Below the pieces are notes generated by a model. The model ran no database searches and was not told where the DNA came from. It worked only from the letters and a program-made list of their open reading frames with translations. Positions 1 to 8,376 of a stretch of 33,228 nt of DNA are shown piece by piece (position 1 is the stretch's first letter; each line of letters opens with the position of its first letter). Position numbers and translations under genes: made by a program. The stretch spans positions 1-33,228 of the forward strand of contig DFJF01000007.1 of NCBI GenBank assembly GCA_002372935.1. Reading direction: 5' to 3'. This DNA comes from Clostridiales bacterium UBA3678 (GTDB lineage: Bacteria > Bacillota > Clostridia > TANB77 > CAG-508).

Positions 1-101
1 AACTGCTTGTTCAACAAAAATCTTAAGAATGTTATATTCAATGTGCAAAAATAATACAACATTCCTAAATGATTAACTAAATAAAGTTTAACATACTTTA
101 G

Positions 102-142
102 GCGAAAAAGATACACTTTTTAAAAAATTATATCATTTTCGC
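102..142. repeat. Imperfect inverted repeat near the left edge
   Basis: GCGAAAAAGATA at 102-113 pairs with TATCATTTTCGC at 131-142, with a single A/A mismatch and a 17-nt A/T-rich loop. No U-tract follows it, so it does not look like an intrinsic terminator. It could be an operator, or a relic of a mobile element end. Function unknown. Confidence 0.35.
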
Positions 143-214
143 TTGTTTGCTGTGCACAAAAATATTATAATAATTTTGTAAAAAAACATTTGACAAAAAT
201 TAGATAGTCAATTT

Positions 215-244
215 ATGAGCAAGATAGATCTTGCTCATTTTTTA
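215..244 (+). terminator. Intrinsic terminator
   Basis: A hairpin with GAGCAAGA on the left (from 217) and TCTTGCTC on the right (ending 236) is followed by a T-rich run (ATTTTTTATT). The T-run is on the plus strand, so it fits a transcript entering from the left of the window. The minus-strand peptidase gene also ends at this spot, so it may serve both directions, although the minus-side U-tract is poor. Confidence 0.7.
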
Positions 245-1016
245 TTCATAACTTTCAATAAACATAGCCTTTGCAATATAAGGAATGATTTCTTTATATT
301 TATACCAACCAGAACTTTTGCTGTCATTTTTTCCACCGATTTGGATTTGAAATATATACCATATTATTACCATCAGAGGCAAGTAACACCATATAATGGG
401 AAGCAGTAGTCCAGCGATTTTCATTAGGTTTATTCCAAACACAAATTAAAACAGGTCTGTTAGTTAATAAATGTTCATTTATGTATTTTTTTGATAAATG
501 AGTTGAATCATAAAAAAAACCAGTTGCCTTTATTCCATAGGAATTTGAAAATTCTTTATCTAAAGTTTCATAATCAATTACAGGATAATATTTATTTCTT
601 AAATCTTCTGGAGTAACACTTTTCCCATATCCACTTAAAATAACAGACATTGCAGTAATTCCACAACCACTATTCTCCATATAATCATTCCAATATGTAT
701 TTTTACTCCAAGAGGCATTTCCGTTTTGTTTGTATTCAATATAAGTCTTTTTATGAGGTGCAGTTGTAGTAAATGTAGTATAATATCCATCCTTATTAGA
801 TACTTTTTCTTGTCCTTTTCCAGAATACTTTTCATTTTTATCTTGTTTTATAACATCATATCCATTTGTGTTTTGAATAAATGAAATATTATTTATAATA
901 TCTTCTACATTATCAGAAGTAGATATATTTCTAACGAGAATGACTATTAAGGCAATAAAAATAATGAGTAATGTAATTTTTCTTATATTTAATTTTTTCT
1001 TGTGTTTTTTCTTCAT
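242..1016 (-). pseudogene. Membrane-anchored C39-like cysteine peptidase with a late frameshift
   Basis: Read as is, the frame runs from 1016 to a stop at 324 (230 residues). An N-terminal basic stretch and one membrane segment (about residues 13-29) anchor an extracytoplasmic domain with papain-like C39 features: NSGCGITAMS with Cys118 as nucleophile, ASHYMVLL with His207, and ISNPNRW as the third catalytic segment. The stop falls right after a run of six A. Removing one A lets the frame continue through about 26 more residues (NDSKSSGWYKY...) to a stop at 242-244, which is how such domains usually end. All catalytic residues precede the break, so the short form may still work. The start has a GGAGGG ribosome site. 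It diverges from the VanR-like gene. The substrate is unknown; a peptide or envelope target is only inferred. Confidence 0.65.
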
Positions 1017-1077
1017 AAATATCCCTCCGAACTGTAATCAGTATATCTAAAAAAATATATAAGTGTTTTAAGAAAGA

Positions 1078-1105
1078 CTTAACAAATTCTTAACTTTTTC
1101 TTACA
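1078..1105 (+). promoter_or_regulatory. Three direct repeats in the C39 / VanR-like divergent region
   Basis: CTTAAC at 1078-1083, CTTAAC at 1089-1094 and CTTACA at 1100-1105 repeat with exactly one helical turn (11 bp) spacing. This is the typical layout of OmpR/PhoB-family response-regulator sites. They lie between the divergent peptidase gene and the VanR-like gene, so autoregulation by the VanR-like protein is the simplest reading. I could not place a convincing -35/-10 pair. Confidence 0.5.
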
Positions 1106-1174
1106 TTTTGTCGAAATAATAGAAATAATAGCCATTTTATGATAGAATACAAGCAAGTGGAAAAGAGGAAAAAT

Positions 1175-1860
1175 ATGAACATTTTAGTGTTAGATGATGA
1201 AAAAGAGATTGCAGATTTAGTTGAATTATATATGAAAAGTCAGAATTACAATGTTTTTAAGTTTTACGATTCTAAAGCTGCAATAGAGTGTATAAACAAT
1301 CAAAAAATAGATTTTGCAATTTTAGATGTTATGATAAAAGATATAAATGGCTTTGAAATTTGCAAAAGAATAAGAGAAAAGGGTATGAACTTTCCAATAA
1401 TAATGCTTACTGCAAAAATTGAGAATAAAGATAAAATAGAAGGACTAACAATTCGGAGCAGATGACTATATAACAAAGCCTTTTGACCCTTTGGAATTAG
1501 TTGCAAGAGTAAAATCTGCATATAGAAGATACACAAAATATAATGACAGAAATGAAGAAAATATAATTGAAATAAATGGATTGGAAATAAATCAAGATAA
1601 ACATATATGCAAACTATATGATAAAATAATAGATTTAACACCAATAGAATTTGATATACTACTTTATTTAGCTCAAAAGAAACGGAATTGTAGTCAGTTC
1701 AGAAGAACTATTTGAAAAAGTATGGAAAGAAAAATATTTAGAAAATAATAATACTGTTATGGTACATATAAGAAGAATAAGGGAAAAGCTAAATGATAAT
1801 AGTAAAAATCCTAAATTTATAAAAACAGTATGGGGAGTAGGATATAAAATTGAAAAATAA
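1175..1860 (+). pseudogene. VanR-like OmpR-family response regulator broken by two frameshifts
   Basis: From ATG 1175 (GAGG site upstream) the receiver domain starts MNILVLDDEKE, with the phospho-acceptor Asp at about residue 51 (AILDVMIKD). An extra base near 1451-1454 ends this frame at 1465. The next frame supplies GADDYITKPFDP and the start of the winged helix, until a second extra base near 1680-1684 ends it at 1715. The third frame supplies VVSSEELFEKVW through VWGVGYKIEK and the stop at 1858-1860. Removing the two bases would give a normal protein of about 227 residues. Both breaks lie just before GGA triplets in otherwise well conserved sequence, so this is either recent inactivation or local sequence error. 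The 3' end overlaps the sensor kinase start, as in van operons. Confidence 0.8.
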
Positions 1861-2938
1861 AGAATTTTTTAAAGAAACAATTAAATTAGTTGGAGCATTT
1901 ACGATTAGGGTAATAATAGCTTATGTCATTGCAATATTATTCTATGTTGTGGTTTTAGATGGGGTCATGGCACAGAGTTTAGGAAATGGATTATATAATC
2001 TAAACTATGATTTTTATGTTTGGGTTGTTACAAATAAGACTATAATTCAAATTATTTATGTTATATTAGTATTTATGATAGTAGCATATAGATTTTTCTT
2101 AAAAAGGGTAAAAAACGAATATAAATTATATAATTCATTAAATAATATATTAAATGAAAATATTGAAAGCATAGAACTACCTACTGATATGATGAAATTT
2201 TCTGAAAGATTAAATAAAATAAAGTATGAATATAATACAAGCCAAAATAATGCAAAAGAAGCTGAACAAAAGAAAAATGATTTAATGATGTATATGGCTC
2301 ACGATTTAAAAACACCTCTTACATCTGTTATAGGCTATCTTTCTTTATTAAGTGAAGCAAACATTCAAGACAAACAAGCAGAACAGAAGTATTTAAAAAT
2401 TGCTTATGATAAATCTTTAAGATTGGAAGAACTTACAAACCAATTCTTTGAAATCACTAGATATAACTTAAATGATATGCCTATAAATAAAATAAATATT
2501 GATTTATCTATACTATTCGACCAGTTAATAGATGAATTTTATCCTATGCTAGAAGAACGAAAACTGAAATTAGAAGTAAATAAACCTAATACATTGATTT
2601 ATAAAGCAGATGGAGATAAGCTAGCAAGAGCATTTGGGAATTTGCTAAAAAACGCAATTAGTTATAGTTATGAAAATACAATAATTACTGTAGATGTAAT
2701 TGAAACAGAAAAAAATATAGAAATTATATTTAAAAATAAAGGTGTAACTATTCCAGAATATAAATTAGATAAGATTTTTGAACAGTTTTATAGAGCAGAT
2801 GAATCCAGAGGAACAAATAATGGAGGGGCAGGATTAGGACTTGCAATTACTAAAGATATAATAGAATTGCACAATGGAACTATTGAAGCCAAGAGTGAAG
2901 ATGAAGTGATTGAATTTATAGTAAAACTAATGAAATAA
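1850..2938 (+). CDS. VanS-like sensor histidine kinase
   Basis: Intact 362-residue membrane kinase. Two hydrophobic segments (about 14-37 and 63-83) flank a short extracytoplasmic loop. A dimerisation/phosphoacceptor helix follows, with MAHDLKTPLTS (His151), then an HATPase domain with the N box (NLLKNAISYS), an FEQFYRADESR segment and the G box GGAGLGLAI. The H-box and G-box are very close in style to VanS kinases of glycopeptide resistance clusters. The start is taken as TTG 1850, which overlaps the last codons of the VanR-like gene and implies translational coupling. Its cognate regulator is frameshifted, so if that is real the kinase is orphaned. No vanHAX-type ligase genes are present, so the signal and output are open; an envelope-stress signal is inferred. 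Confidence 0.85.
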   Translation: MKNKEFFKETIKLVGAFTIRVIIAYVIAILFYVVVLDGVMAQSLGNGLYNLNYDFYVWVVTNKTIIQIIYVILVFMIVAYRFFLKRVKNEYKLYNSLNNILNENIESIELPTDMMKFSERLNKIKYEYNTSQNNAKEAEQKKNDLMMYMAHDLKTPLTSVIGYLSLLSEANIQDKQAEQKYLKIAYDKSLRLEELTNQFFEITRYNLNDMPINKINIDLSILFDQLIDEFYPMLEERKLKLEVNKPNTLIYKADGDKLARAFGNLLKNAISYSYENTIITVDVIETEKNIEIIFKNKGVTIPEYKLDKIFEQFYRADESRGTNNGGAGLGLAITKDIIELHNGTIEAKSEDEVIEFIVKLMK

Positions 2939-2948
2939 AATCATTAAA

Positions 2949-2982
2949 TTAGGAATTTGAAAAATAATTCCTAATTTTTTTT
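2949..2982 (+). terminator. Intrinsic terminator after the VanS-like kinase
   Basis: TTAGGAATT (2949-2957) pairs perfectly with AATTCCTAA (2966-2974) over an 8-nt loop, followed by eight T. It separates the VanRS-like operon from the ABC transporter operon. Confidence 0.9.
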
Positions 2983-2999
2983 GAAAAATTTTTAAAATG

Positions 3000-3031
3000 T
3001 AACTTACTTGTAACTTTGGCTATTATATAAT
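3000..3031 (+). promoter_or_regulatory. Promoter with response-regulator operator, ABC exporter operon
   Basis: TAACTT occurs at 3000-3005 and 3011-3016, an 11-bp direct repeat covering the -35 zone. A TATAAT -10 lies at 3026-3031. There is no good -35, as expected for an activator-dependent OmpR-family promoter. The same 18-base string TAACTTACTTGTAACTTT recurs before the glycosyltransferase gene at 8315. Confidence 0.75.
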
Positions 3032-3063
3032 CTACTTGTAAAATGAGAAAGGAGTTATTAGTT

Positions 3064-3735
3064 ATGGAGATATTAAGAGTTGAAAACTTAACTAAAATCT
3101 ATGGAAAAGATACAACGAAAGTAATAGCACTTGATAATGTTTCTTTTTCTGTTCAAAAAGGAGAATTTGTTGCAATAGTTGGTGCATCTGGAAGTGGAAA
3201 ATCAACATTATTGCATTTATTAGGAGGAGTAGATAGACCAACATCTGGAAAAGTTTATATAGATGGCAAAGATATATATGATTTTAATGATGATAAACTT
3301 GCTATATTCAGAAGAAGGCAAGTAGGACTTATTTATCAATTCTATAATTTAATACCAATATTAAATGTAGAAGAAAATATAACTCTACCACTTTCTCTTG
3401 ATAATAGAGAAGTAGATCAGAAAACATTAGATGAAATGCTAAAGTTATTAGGACTTCAAAATAGAAGAAATCATTTGCCAAATGAACTATCTGGAGGACA
3501 ACAACAAAGAACGAGTATAGGTAGAGCATTGATAACAAATCCTACTATAATTTTAGCAGATGAGCCTACTGGAAATTTAGATTCAAAATCAAGTGATGAA
3601 ATAGTAGCATTATTGAAAAAATCTAATAAAGAGTTAAAGCAAACAATTATTATGATTACACATAATATGGAAATTGCAAAATCTGCAGATAGGATTTTAA
3701 AGATAGAAGATGGAAGATTGCTTAAGGAGGTGTAA
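3064..3735 (+). CDS. ABC transporter ATPase (BceA/MacB-type)
   Basis: A 223-residue nucleotide-binding subunit. Walker A is GASGSGKST (residues 40-48), the signature is LSGGQQQR, Walker B runs ILADEPTG, and the H-loop is MITHN. The downstream pattern RRRQVGLIYQFYNLIPILNVEEN is typical of the LolD/MacB/BceA branch, which powers FtsX-type permeases rather than solute importers. The start is ATG 3064, seven bases after AAAGGAG; an earlier in-frame ATG at 3043 has no ribosome site. It lies three bases upstream of the permease gene, so the two form one exporter or target-removal complex. By family, such pairs detoxify peptide antibiotics acting on lipid II; that substrate is inferred. Confidence 0.9.
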   Translation: MEILRVENLTKIYGKDTTKVIALDNVSFSVQKGEFVAIVGASGSGKSTLLHLLGGVDRPTSGKVYIDGKDIYDFNDDKLAIFRRRQVGLIYQFYNLIPILNVEENITLPLSLDNREVDQKTLDEMLKLLGLQNRRNHLPNELSGGQQQRTSIGRALITNPTIILADEPTGNLDSKSSDEIVALLKKSNKELKQTIIMITHNMEIAKSADRILKIEDGRLLKEV

Positions 3736-3737
3736 AA

Positions 3738-6380
3738 ATGGGCTTACTTAACAAATTAACCATAAAAAATTTAAAATTAAATAAAAAGAGAACTATTGTA
3801 ACTATTATAGGAATAATGTTATCTGTCGCACTTATTACAGCAGTTGCATCAATGTATTCAAGTGCAATACAATCACTTATAAATTATGAAACTCGTGAAA
3901 AAGGAAACTTCCACGTTGCATTTTTTGATGTTCCAGTAACTGAAATCAGTACATTTAAGAATAATAGAAAAATCGAATCTATTAATTTAACACAAAATAT
4001 AGGTTATAGCAAAATTGATTCACAAAACGAATATAAACCTTATGCCTACATAAAAGCATTTACATCTGATTCGCTTAAAAATCTTTCAATTAAATTAGTA
4101 GAAGGAAGATTACCACAAAACGAAAATGAAATACTTATTCCTACACATTTAAAAACAAATGGTAGAGTATTTTTAAATGTTGGAGATACAATTAGTTTAG
4201 AAGTAGGAAAAAGAATTGAAAGTACAGGATATGAATTAAATCAATTCAATCCTTTACAAAAAGATGAAGAAAATAATAGTAGTGAGCAAATAATTGATAC
4301 ACAGAAAAAAGAATATAGAATTGTAGGTATAATAGAAAGACCTGCAACTAATATTGAACAACGTTCAGCACCTGGATATACGTTTATAACTTATCTTGAT
4401 AACAATAATTTAAGTGGTAATGTAGATTTATATACAAGATATACAAAAGATGGAATGAAGAATGTATATGAAGTTACAGCCAATATTTTAGGTGTAGATG
4501 CAGAAAAATATGAAAGATACTTAAATCCTACTGGAGAAGAACCTGATGAAGATATAATCAAGTTTGGTGCAGAAGTAGAAAATAAATATAAAACTAATAT
4601 AAATCAATATTTAATAGATTTAGAAACAGATCCTATAGGTAGCAGTAGTGTTGGAGGACTCGGAATAGTTGTAGGCATTGTAGTAGGAATTATAGTATTT
4701 ACATCAGTATTCTGTATAAAAAATAGTTTTGATATATCTATAACAGAAAAAACAAAACAATATGGAATGTTAAGAAGTATTGGAGCAACTAAAAAACAAA
4801 TAAAGAGAAATGTATTTTATGAGGCAACAGTTTTAGGAATTATTGGAATACCATTAGGAATTATTTTAGGATTTTTAGCTTCTTATATACTAATAATTAT
4901 TAGTAATTACTTTTTAGGCAATAATTTCGTAACAGGATTTGTTTTAGAATTTGAATTTTCTTATATAGCAGTTATAGTTGCTATATTACTTGGAATTATA
5001 ACAATATACTTCTCTGCATTTAGAAGTGCAAGAAGGGCATCAAAAATTTCTCCAATAGAATCAATAAGAAATAGTGGAAATATAAAAATAAAATCTAAAA
5101 AGTTAAAAACTCCTAAACTTATAAAAAAACTATTTGGAATTGGTGGAGAAATATCTTATAAAAACTTAAAGAGAAATAAAAAGAAATATAGAACTACAGT
5201 AATTTCTATTGTTGTGTCAAGCTTTGTATTTGTAGCATTGTCTAGTTTTATGAGTATGGCATTTGATACAGTAGAGAATGAATTACAGATATCAGATTAT
5301 AATGTTTCTCTATCATCTACATCAATTTATGATGCAAGTGATGAAAAGTATAATAAATTTATAGATACAACTAAATTAGATAATATTGAAGATTATACTA
5401 TATTAAGACAAGTAGGATTTGAAACAAAAGATGTTAAATTTAATCCAGAATATATAAAGTGGGTTAATTTGGATTCAAAAGGTAAAAATAAAGAAGATAG
5501 TGTTTACTTTAATATTTGTACGTTAGGAAAAGAACAATATGAAAAATATATAAAAACATTAGGTTTACAATATGATGACATAAAAAATAAAGCAATTTTA
5601 ATGGATTATTCAAATGTCGGAAGATATGCTGATGGAGAAAGCAAAATTGAAAATAAAATAATGAGAATATATAATTATCAATTAGGAGAAAAACTTAATG
5701 GAAAATTATCTGATAAAAATGACTTTTCAATAGAAATAGGACATATAACAGATATAAGACCTTTTGGTTTAAAAAATTCTGGTGAATTTTTAATTGTAAG
5801 TGAAGAACTTTATAATAAAATAGCACCTGATAAAATGTCAAAAGTTATTAAAATTATGTATAAATCTAATAATGCAGATAAATTACAAAATGATATTGAT
5901 GAGCTATTAAAGGGAGAAAATTACAATTTAAATAACAAAGAAGAAAATGTTAGAGCAATGAATAATTTATTTACATTAGTTGGTATATTCTTATATGGAT
6001 TTATAATTGTTATTTCTTTAATTGGTATTACAAATATCTTCAATACAATTACAACTAATATGGAATTACGAAAGCAAGAATTTGCAATGTTAAAATCTAT
6101 AGGAATGACAAATAGTGAATTTAAAAGAATGATAAGGTTAGAAAGTACATTTATGGGTGTAAAATCATTATTATTCGGACTTCCAATAGGAATTGGATTA
6201 TCATATTTAATCCATCATTTCTTGACTGAACAATCTGGACTTCCATATAAATTGCCTGTTGTGGGAATAATTATAGCAATAGTTGCTGTTTTCATTCTTA
6301 TATCTTCACTTATGAGATATTCTATGAACAAAATTAACAAACAAAATACTATTGAAACAATTAGAAACGAAAATATATAG
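3738..6380 (+). CDS. ABC transporter permease with two FtsX domains
   Basis: 880-residue membrane protein. One N-terminal membrane segment (about 20-42) and a large extracytoplasmic domain (about 45-300) precede three membrane segments (about 304-325, 364-390, 406-428). The pattern then repeats: a segment near 484-506, a second extracytoplasmic domain (about 510-740), and three segments near 744-770, 809-826 and 838-860. The motif MLRSIGATKKQIKR and its second copy MLKSIGMTNSEFKR mark the two FtsX (DUF214) modules. It is longer than BceB-type permeases (about 650) and lacks their 10-segment layout, so it fits the broad exporter group controlled by envelope-stress two-component systems. RBS AAGGAGGTG. 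It is co-transcribed with the ATPase. Confidence 0.9.
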   Translation: MGLLNKLTIKNLKLNKKRTIVTIIGIMLSVALITAVASMYSSAIQSLINYETREKGNFHVAFFDVPVTEISTFKNNRKIESINLTQNIGYSKIDSQNEYKPYAYIKAFTSDSLKNLSIKLVEGRLPQNENEILIPTHLKTNGRVFLNVGDTISLEVGKRIESTGYELNQFNPLQKDEENNSSEQIIDTQKKEYRIVGIIERPATNIEQRSAPGYTFITYLDNNNLSGNVDLYTRYTKDGMKNVYEVTANILGVDAEKYERYLNPTGEEPDEDIIKFGAEVENKYKTNINQYLIDLETDPIGSSSVGGLGIVVGIVVGIIVFTSVFCIKNSFDISITEKTKQYGMLRSIGATKKQIKRNVFYEATVLGIIGIPLGIILGFLASYILIIISNYFLGNNFVTGFVLEFEFSYIAVIVAILLGIITIYFSAFRSARRASKISPIESIRNSGNIKIKSKKLKTPKLIKKLFGIGGEISYKNLKRNKKKYRTTVISIVVSSFVFVALSSFMSMAFDTVENELQISDYNVSLSSTSIYDASDEKYNKFIDTTKLDNIEDYTILRQVGFETKDVKFNPEYIKWVNLDSKGKNKEDSVYFNICTLGKEQYEKYIKTLGLQYDDIKNKAILMDYSNVGRYADGESKIENKIMRIYNYQLGEKLNGKLSDKNDFSIEIGHITDIRPFGLKNSGEFLIVSEELYNKIAPDKMSKVIKIMYKSNNADKLQNDIDELLKGENYNLNNKEENVRAMNNLFTLVGIFLYGFIIVISLIGITNIFNTITTNMELRKQEFAMLKSIGMTNSEFKRMIRLESTFMGVKSLLFGLPIGIGLSYLIHHFLTEQSGLPYKLPVVGIIIAIVAVFILISSLMRYSMNKINKQNTIETIRNENI

Positions 6381-6384
6381 CAGG

Positions 6385-6408
6385 AGAGGGAAAAATTCCC
6401 TCTTTTGT
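6385..6408 (+). terminator. Intrinsic terminator after the permease
   Basis: AGAGGGAA (6385-6392) pairs with TTCCCTCT (6396-6403) over a 3-nt loop, followed by a short T run. A TATAAT at 6411-6416, right after the hairpin, is a likely -10 for the next two-component operon. Confidence 0.75.
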
Positions 6409-6441
6409 GGTATAATGTATGATGAAAGGACAAAGATAGAT

Positions 6442-7101
6442 ATGAATATTTTATTAGTAGAAGATAGTTTAAGTATTATAAAAGGGTTAAAATACTCTTT
6501 TGAAAAGAATAATGATAAACTCATATACAAGACTAATGTAAAAGATACTATCCAGTATTTAAAAGAAAATAAAAGCAAAATTGATTTTATAATTTTGGAT
6601 ATTACTTTGCCAGATGGAAATGGCTTTGATTTGTTTGAAAAACATATAAAAGATACAAATATTCCAACAATATTTCTTACTGCGAAGGATGAAGAAGATG
6701 ACATTGTAAAAGGATTAAATATTGGAGCAGAAGATTATATAACAAAGCCATTTTCTACAAAAGAGTTATTAGCAAGAATAAATAAGATTATGCTTCGTAC
6801 AAAAAAGCAAAGTATTATTATTGTAAAAGATATTAAATTTGATATGGATAAAATGATTGTATATAAAAGTGAAAAACAAGTAGAATTAACAAGTTTAGAG
6901 ATAAAATTGCTTAACTTATTATTCTTAAATATAGGTAAAGTTGTATCAAGAACTATTATACTAGATAAAATATGGGAATGGACTGGTAATGATGTAGATG
7001 ATCATACAGTTACAGTTTATTTTAAAAGGATAAGAGAAAAATTAGGAACAGATATAATTAGCACAGTAAAGGGAATAGGATATAGAATTGATGAAGAATA
7101 A
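6442..7101 (+). CDS. OmpR-family response regulator
   Basis: 219 residues. The receiver starts MNILLVEDS, with acidic pocket and phospho-acceptor Asp53 (ILDITLPDGNGFD), conserved Thr (FLTAKDE) and Lys (YITKPF). A winged-helix output domain follows (LTSLEIKLLNLL...GKVVSR...VTVYFKRIREKLG...IISTVKGIGYRID). The start is ATG 6442 after AAAGGA. Upstream in-frame ATGs lie in the terminator and promoter region and lack ribosome sites. It overlaps the kinase gene by 11 bases. The exporter and glycosyltransferase promoters carry the same 11-bp-spaced direct repeat, which is the layout this class of protein binds, so it probably activates both. That target assignment is inferred from position, not shown. 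Confidence 0.9.
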   Translation: MNILLVEDSLSIIKGLKYSFEKNNDKLIYKTNVKDTIQYLKENKSKIDFIILDITLPDGNGFDLFEKHIKDTNIPTIFLTAKDEEDDIVKGLNIGAEDYITKPFSTKELLARINKIMLRTKKQSIIIVKDIKFDMDKMIVYKSEKQVELTSLEIKLLNLLFLNIGKVVSRTIILDKIWEWTGNDVDDHTVTVYFKRIREKLGTDIISTVKGIGYRIDEE

Positions 7102-8305
7102 AGTTAGATTAAAGAAATATTTACTTTTGTCTGCTTTCATATCTATTTGTATATTAAGTCTGTTCCTAATAATAAGAGTATATGAGTATAAAACATATAC
7201 AAATAATTTTAATAACAAATTAGATATGATTATTGGCACGATTAAAGAAAAATATCCAGACATTTCAGATACAGAAATAATTAAAATAATAAATAATGAA
7301 GAAACAACTGCAACAGATATATTTAAACAATATGGAATAGAATTAGATAAAGATAGCTTAATTTTAGAAAATAATAAGGATTTCACTAGATTCTTGATAT
7401 TAGATGGAATAGCTTTTATTGGTATAATTTTTGGTTTAATTGGATTATTCTTAATATATGATAGAAAAAAAGATAAAGAACTTGCACAAATAACAAAATA
7501 TATTGAAGAAATAAATAGAAAAAATTATTCATTAAAAATAGATGAAATATCAGAGGATGAATTATCCATTCTAAAAAATGAAATATATAAAACTACTATA
7601 ATGCTAAAAGAAAATGCCGATAATTCTTTAAAAGATAAAATAAACTTGAAAAAATCTTTAGAAGATATATCACATCAATTAAAAACTCCATTAACATCAA
7701 TTTTAGTTATATTAGATAATTTAATTGATGATGAAGATATGCCAAAAGAAGTAAGGCAAGACTTTATTAGAGATATAAAGAGAGAAGTAAGTTCTATCAA
7801 TTTTTTAGTGCAATCTATTTTAAAATTATCAAAGTTTGATAGTAATACAATTATATTTATAAAAGAAAATATATTACTTAAAGATATTGTAAATGAATCT
7901 GTGAAAAATGTATCTATGTTATGCGATTTGAAGAATGTAGATATTGAAGTAAACGGAGAATCTAAAGCTAAAGTAAATTGCGATTTTATGTGGGAAGTTG
8001 AAGCAGTTACAAATATCATAAAGAATTGTGTTGAACATTCAAATAATGGAAGTAAAATTACTGTAAATTTTGAACAGAATAATGTGTATTCAAGTATCAT
8101 AATACAAGATTTTGCAGGAGGAATTGATAAGGAAGATTTACCACATATTTTTGAAAGATTTTATAAAGGAAAAAACGCATCACAAGATAGTGTAGGAATT
8201 GGACTAGCATTAGCAAAAACAATTATAGAAAATGATAATGGAAATATAAATGTAGAAACTGATAACATAGGAACAAAATTTATTATAAAATATTTTGCAT
8301 TATAA
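7091..8305 (+). CDS. Sensor histidine kinase, partner of the preceding regulator
   Basis: 404 residues. Membrane segments lie near 11-30 and 101-123, with an extracytoplasmic loop of about 70 residues between them that could be the sensing surface. A linker leads to the phosphoacceptor helix with ISHQLKTPLTS (His195), and the HATPase domain carries NIIKNCVEHS (N box), FAGGIDKEDLPHIFERFYKG and SVGIGLALAKTII (G box). The start is ATG 7091, inside the last codons of the response regulator; a TTG one codon earlier is also possible. The loop is longer than in BceS-type kinases, which have almost none, so it may sense a ligand directly rather than through the transporter. This is an inference from topology. 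Confidence 0.9.
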   Translation: MKNKVRLKKYLLLSAFISICILSLFLIIRVYEYKTYTNNFNNKLDMIIGTIKEKYPDISDTEIIKIINNEETTATDIFKQYGIELDKDSLILENNKDFTRFLILDGIAFIGIIFGLIGLFLIYDRKKDKELAQITKYIEEINRKNYSLKIDEISEDELSILKNEIYKTTIMLKENADNSLKDKINLKKSLEDISHQLKTPLTSILVILDNLIDDEDMPKEVRQDFIRDIKREVSSINFLVQSILKLSKFDSNTIIFIKENILLKDIVNESVKNVSMLCDLKNVDIEVNGESKAKVNCDFMWEVEAVTNIIKNCVEHSNNGSKITVNFEQNNVYSSIIIQDFAGGIDKEDLPHIFERFYKGKNASQDSVGIGLALAKTIIENDNGNINVETDNIGTKFIIKYFAL

Positions 8306-8314
8306 TTTATAAAG

Positions 8315-8345
8315 TAACTTACTTGTAACTTTCATTTGCTATACT
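8315..8345 (+). promoter_or_regulatory. Promoter with response-regulator operator, glycosyltransferase gene
   Basis: TAACTT repeats at 8315-8320 and 8326-8331 (11-bp spacing) within TAACTTACTTGTAACTTT, identical to the string upstream of the ABC operon. A TATACT -10 sits at 8340-8345, eight bases after the second repeat (nine at the ABC promoter). This supports one regulon. Confidence 0.75.
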
Positions 8346-8376
8346 TTAATTAAAGTAAAATTAGAGGTAGTAAATT

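Noticed and set aside
215..409. 64-codon plus-strand frame opposite the C39-like peptidase
   Set aside because: It lies antisense to a recognisable gene and starts inside a terminator hairpin.
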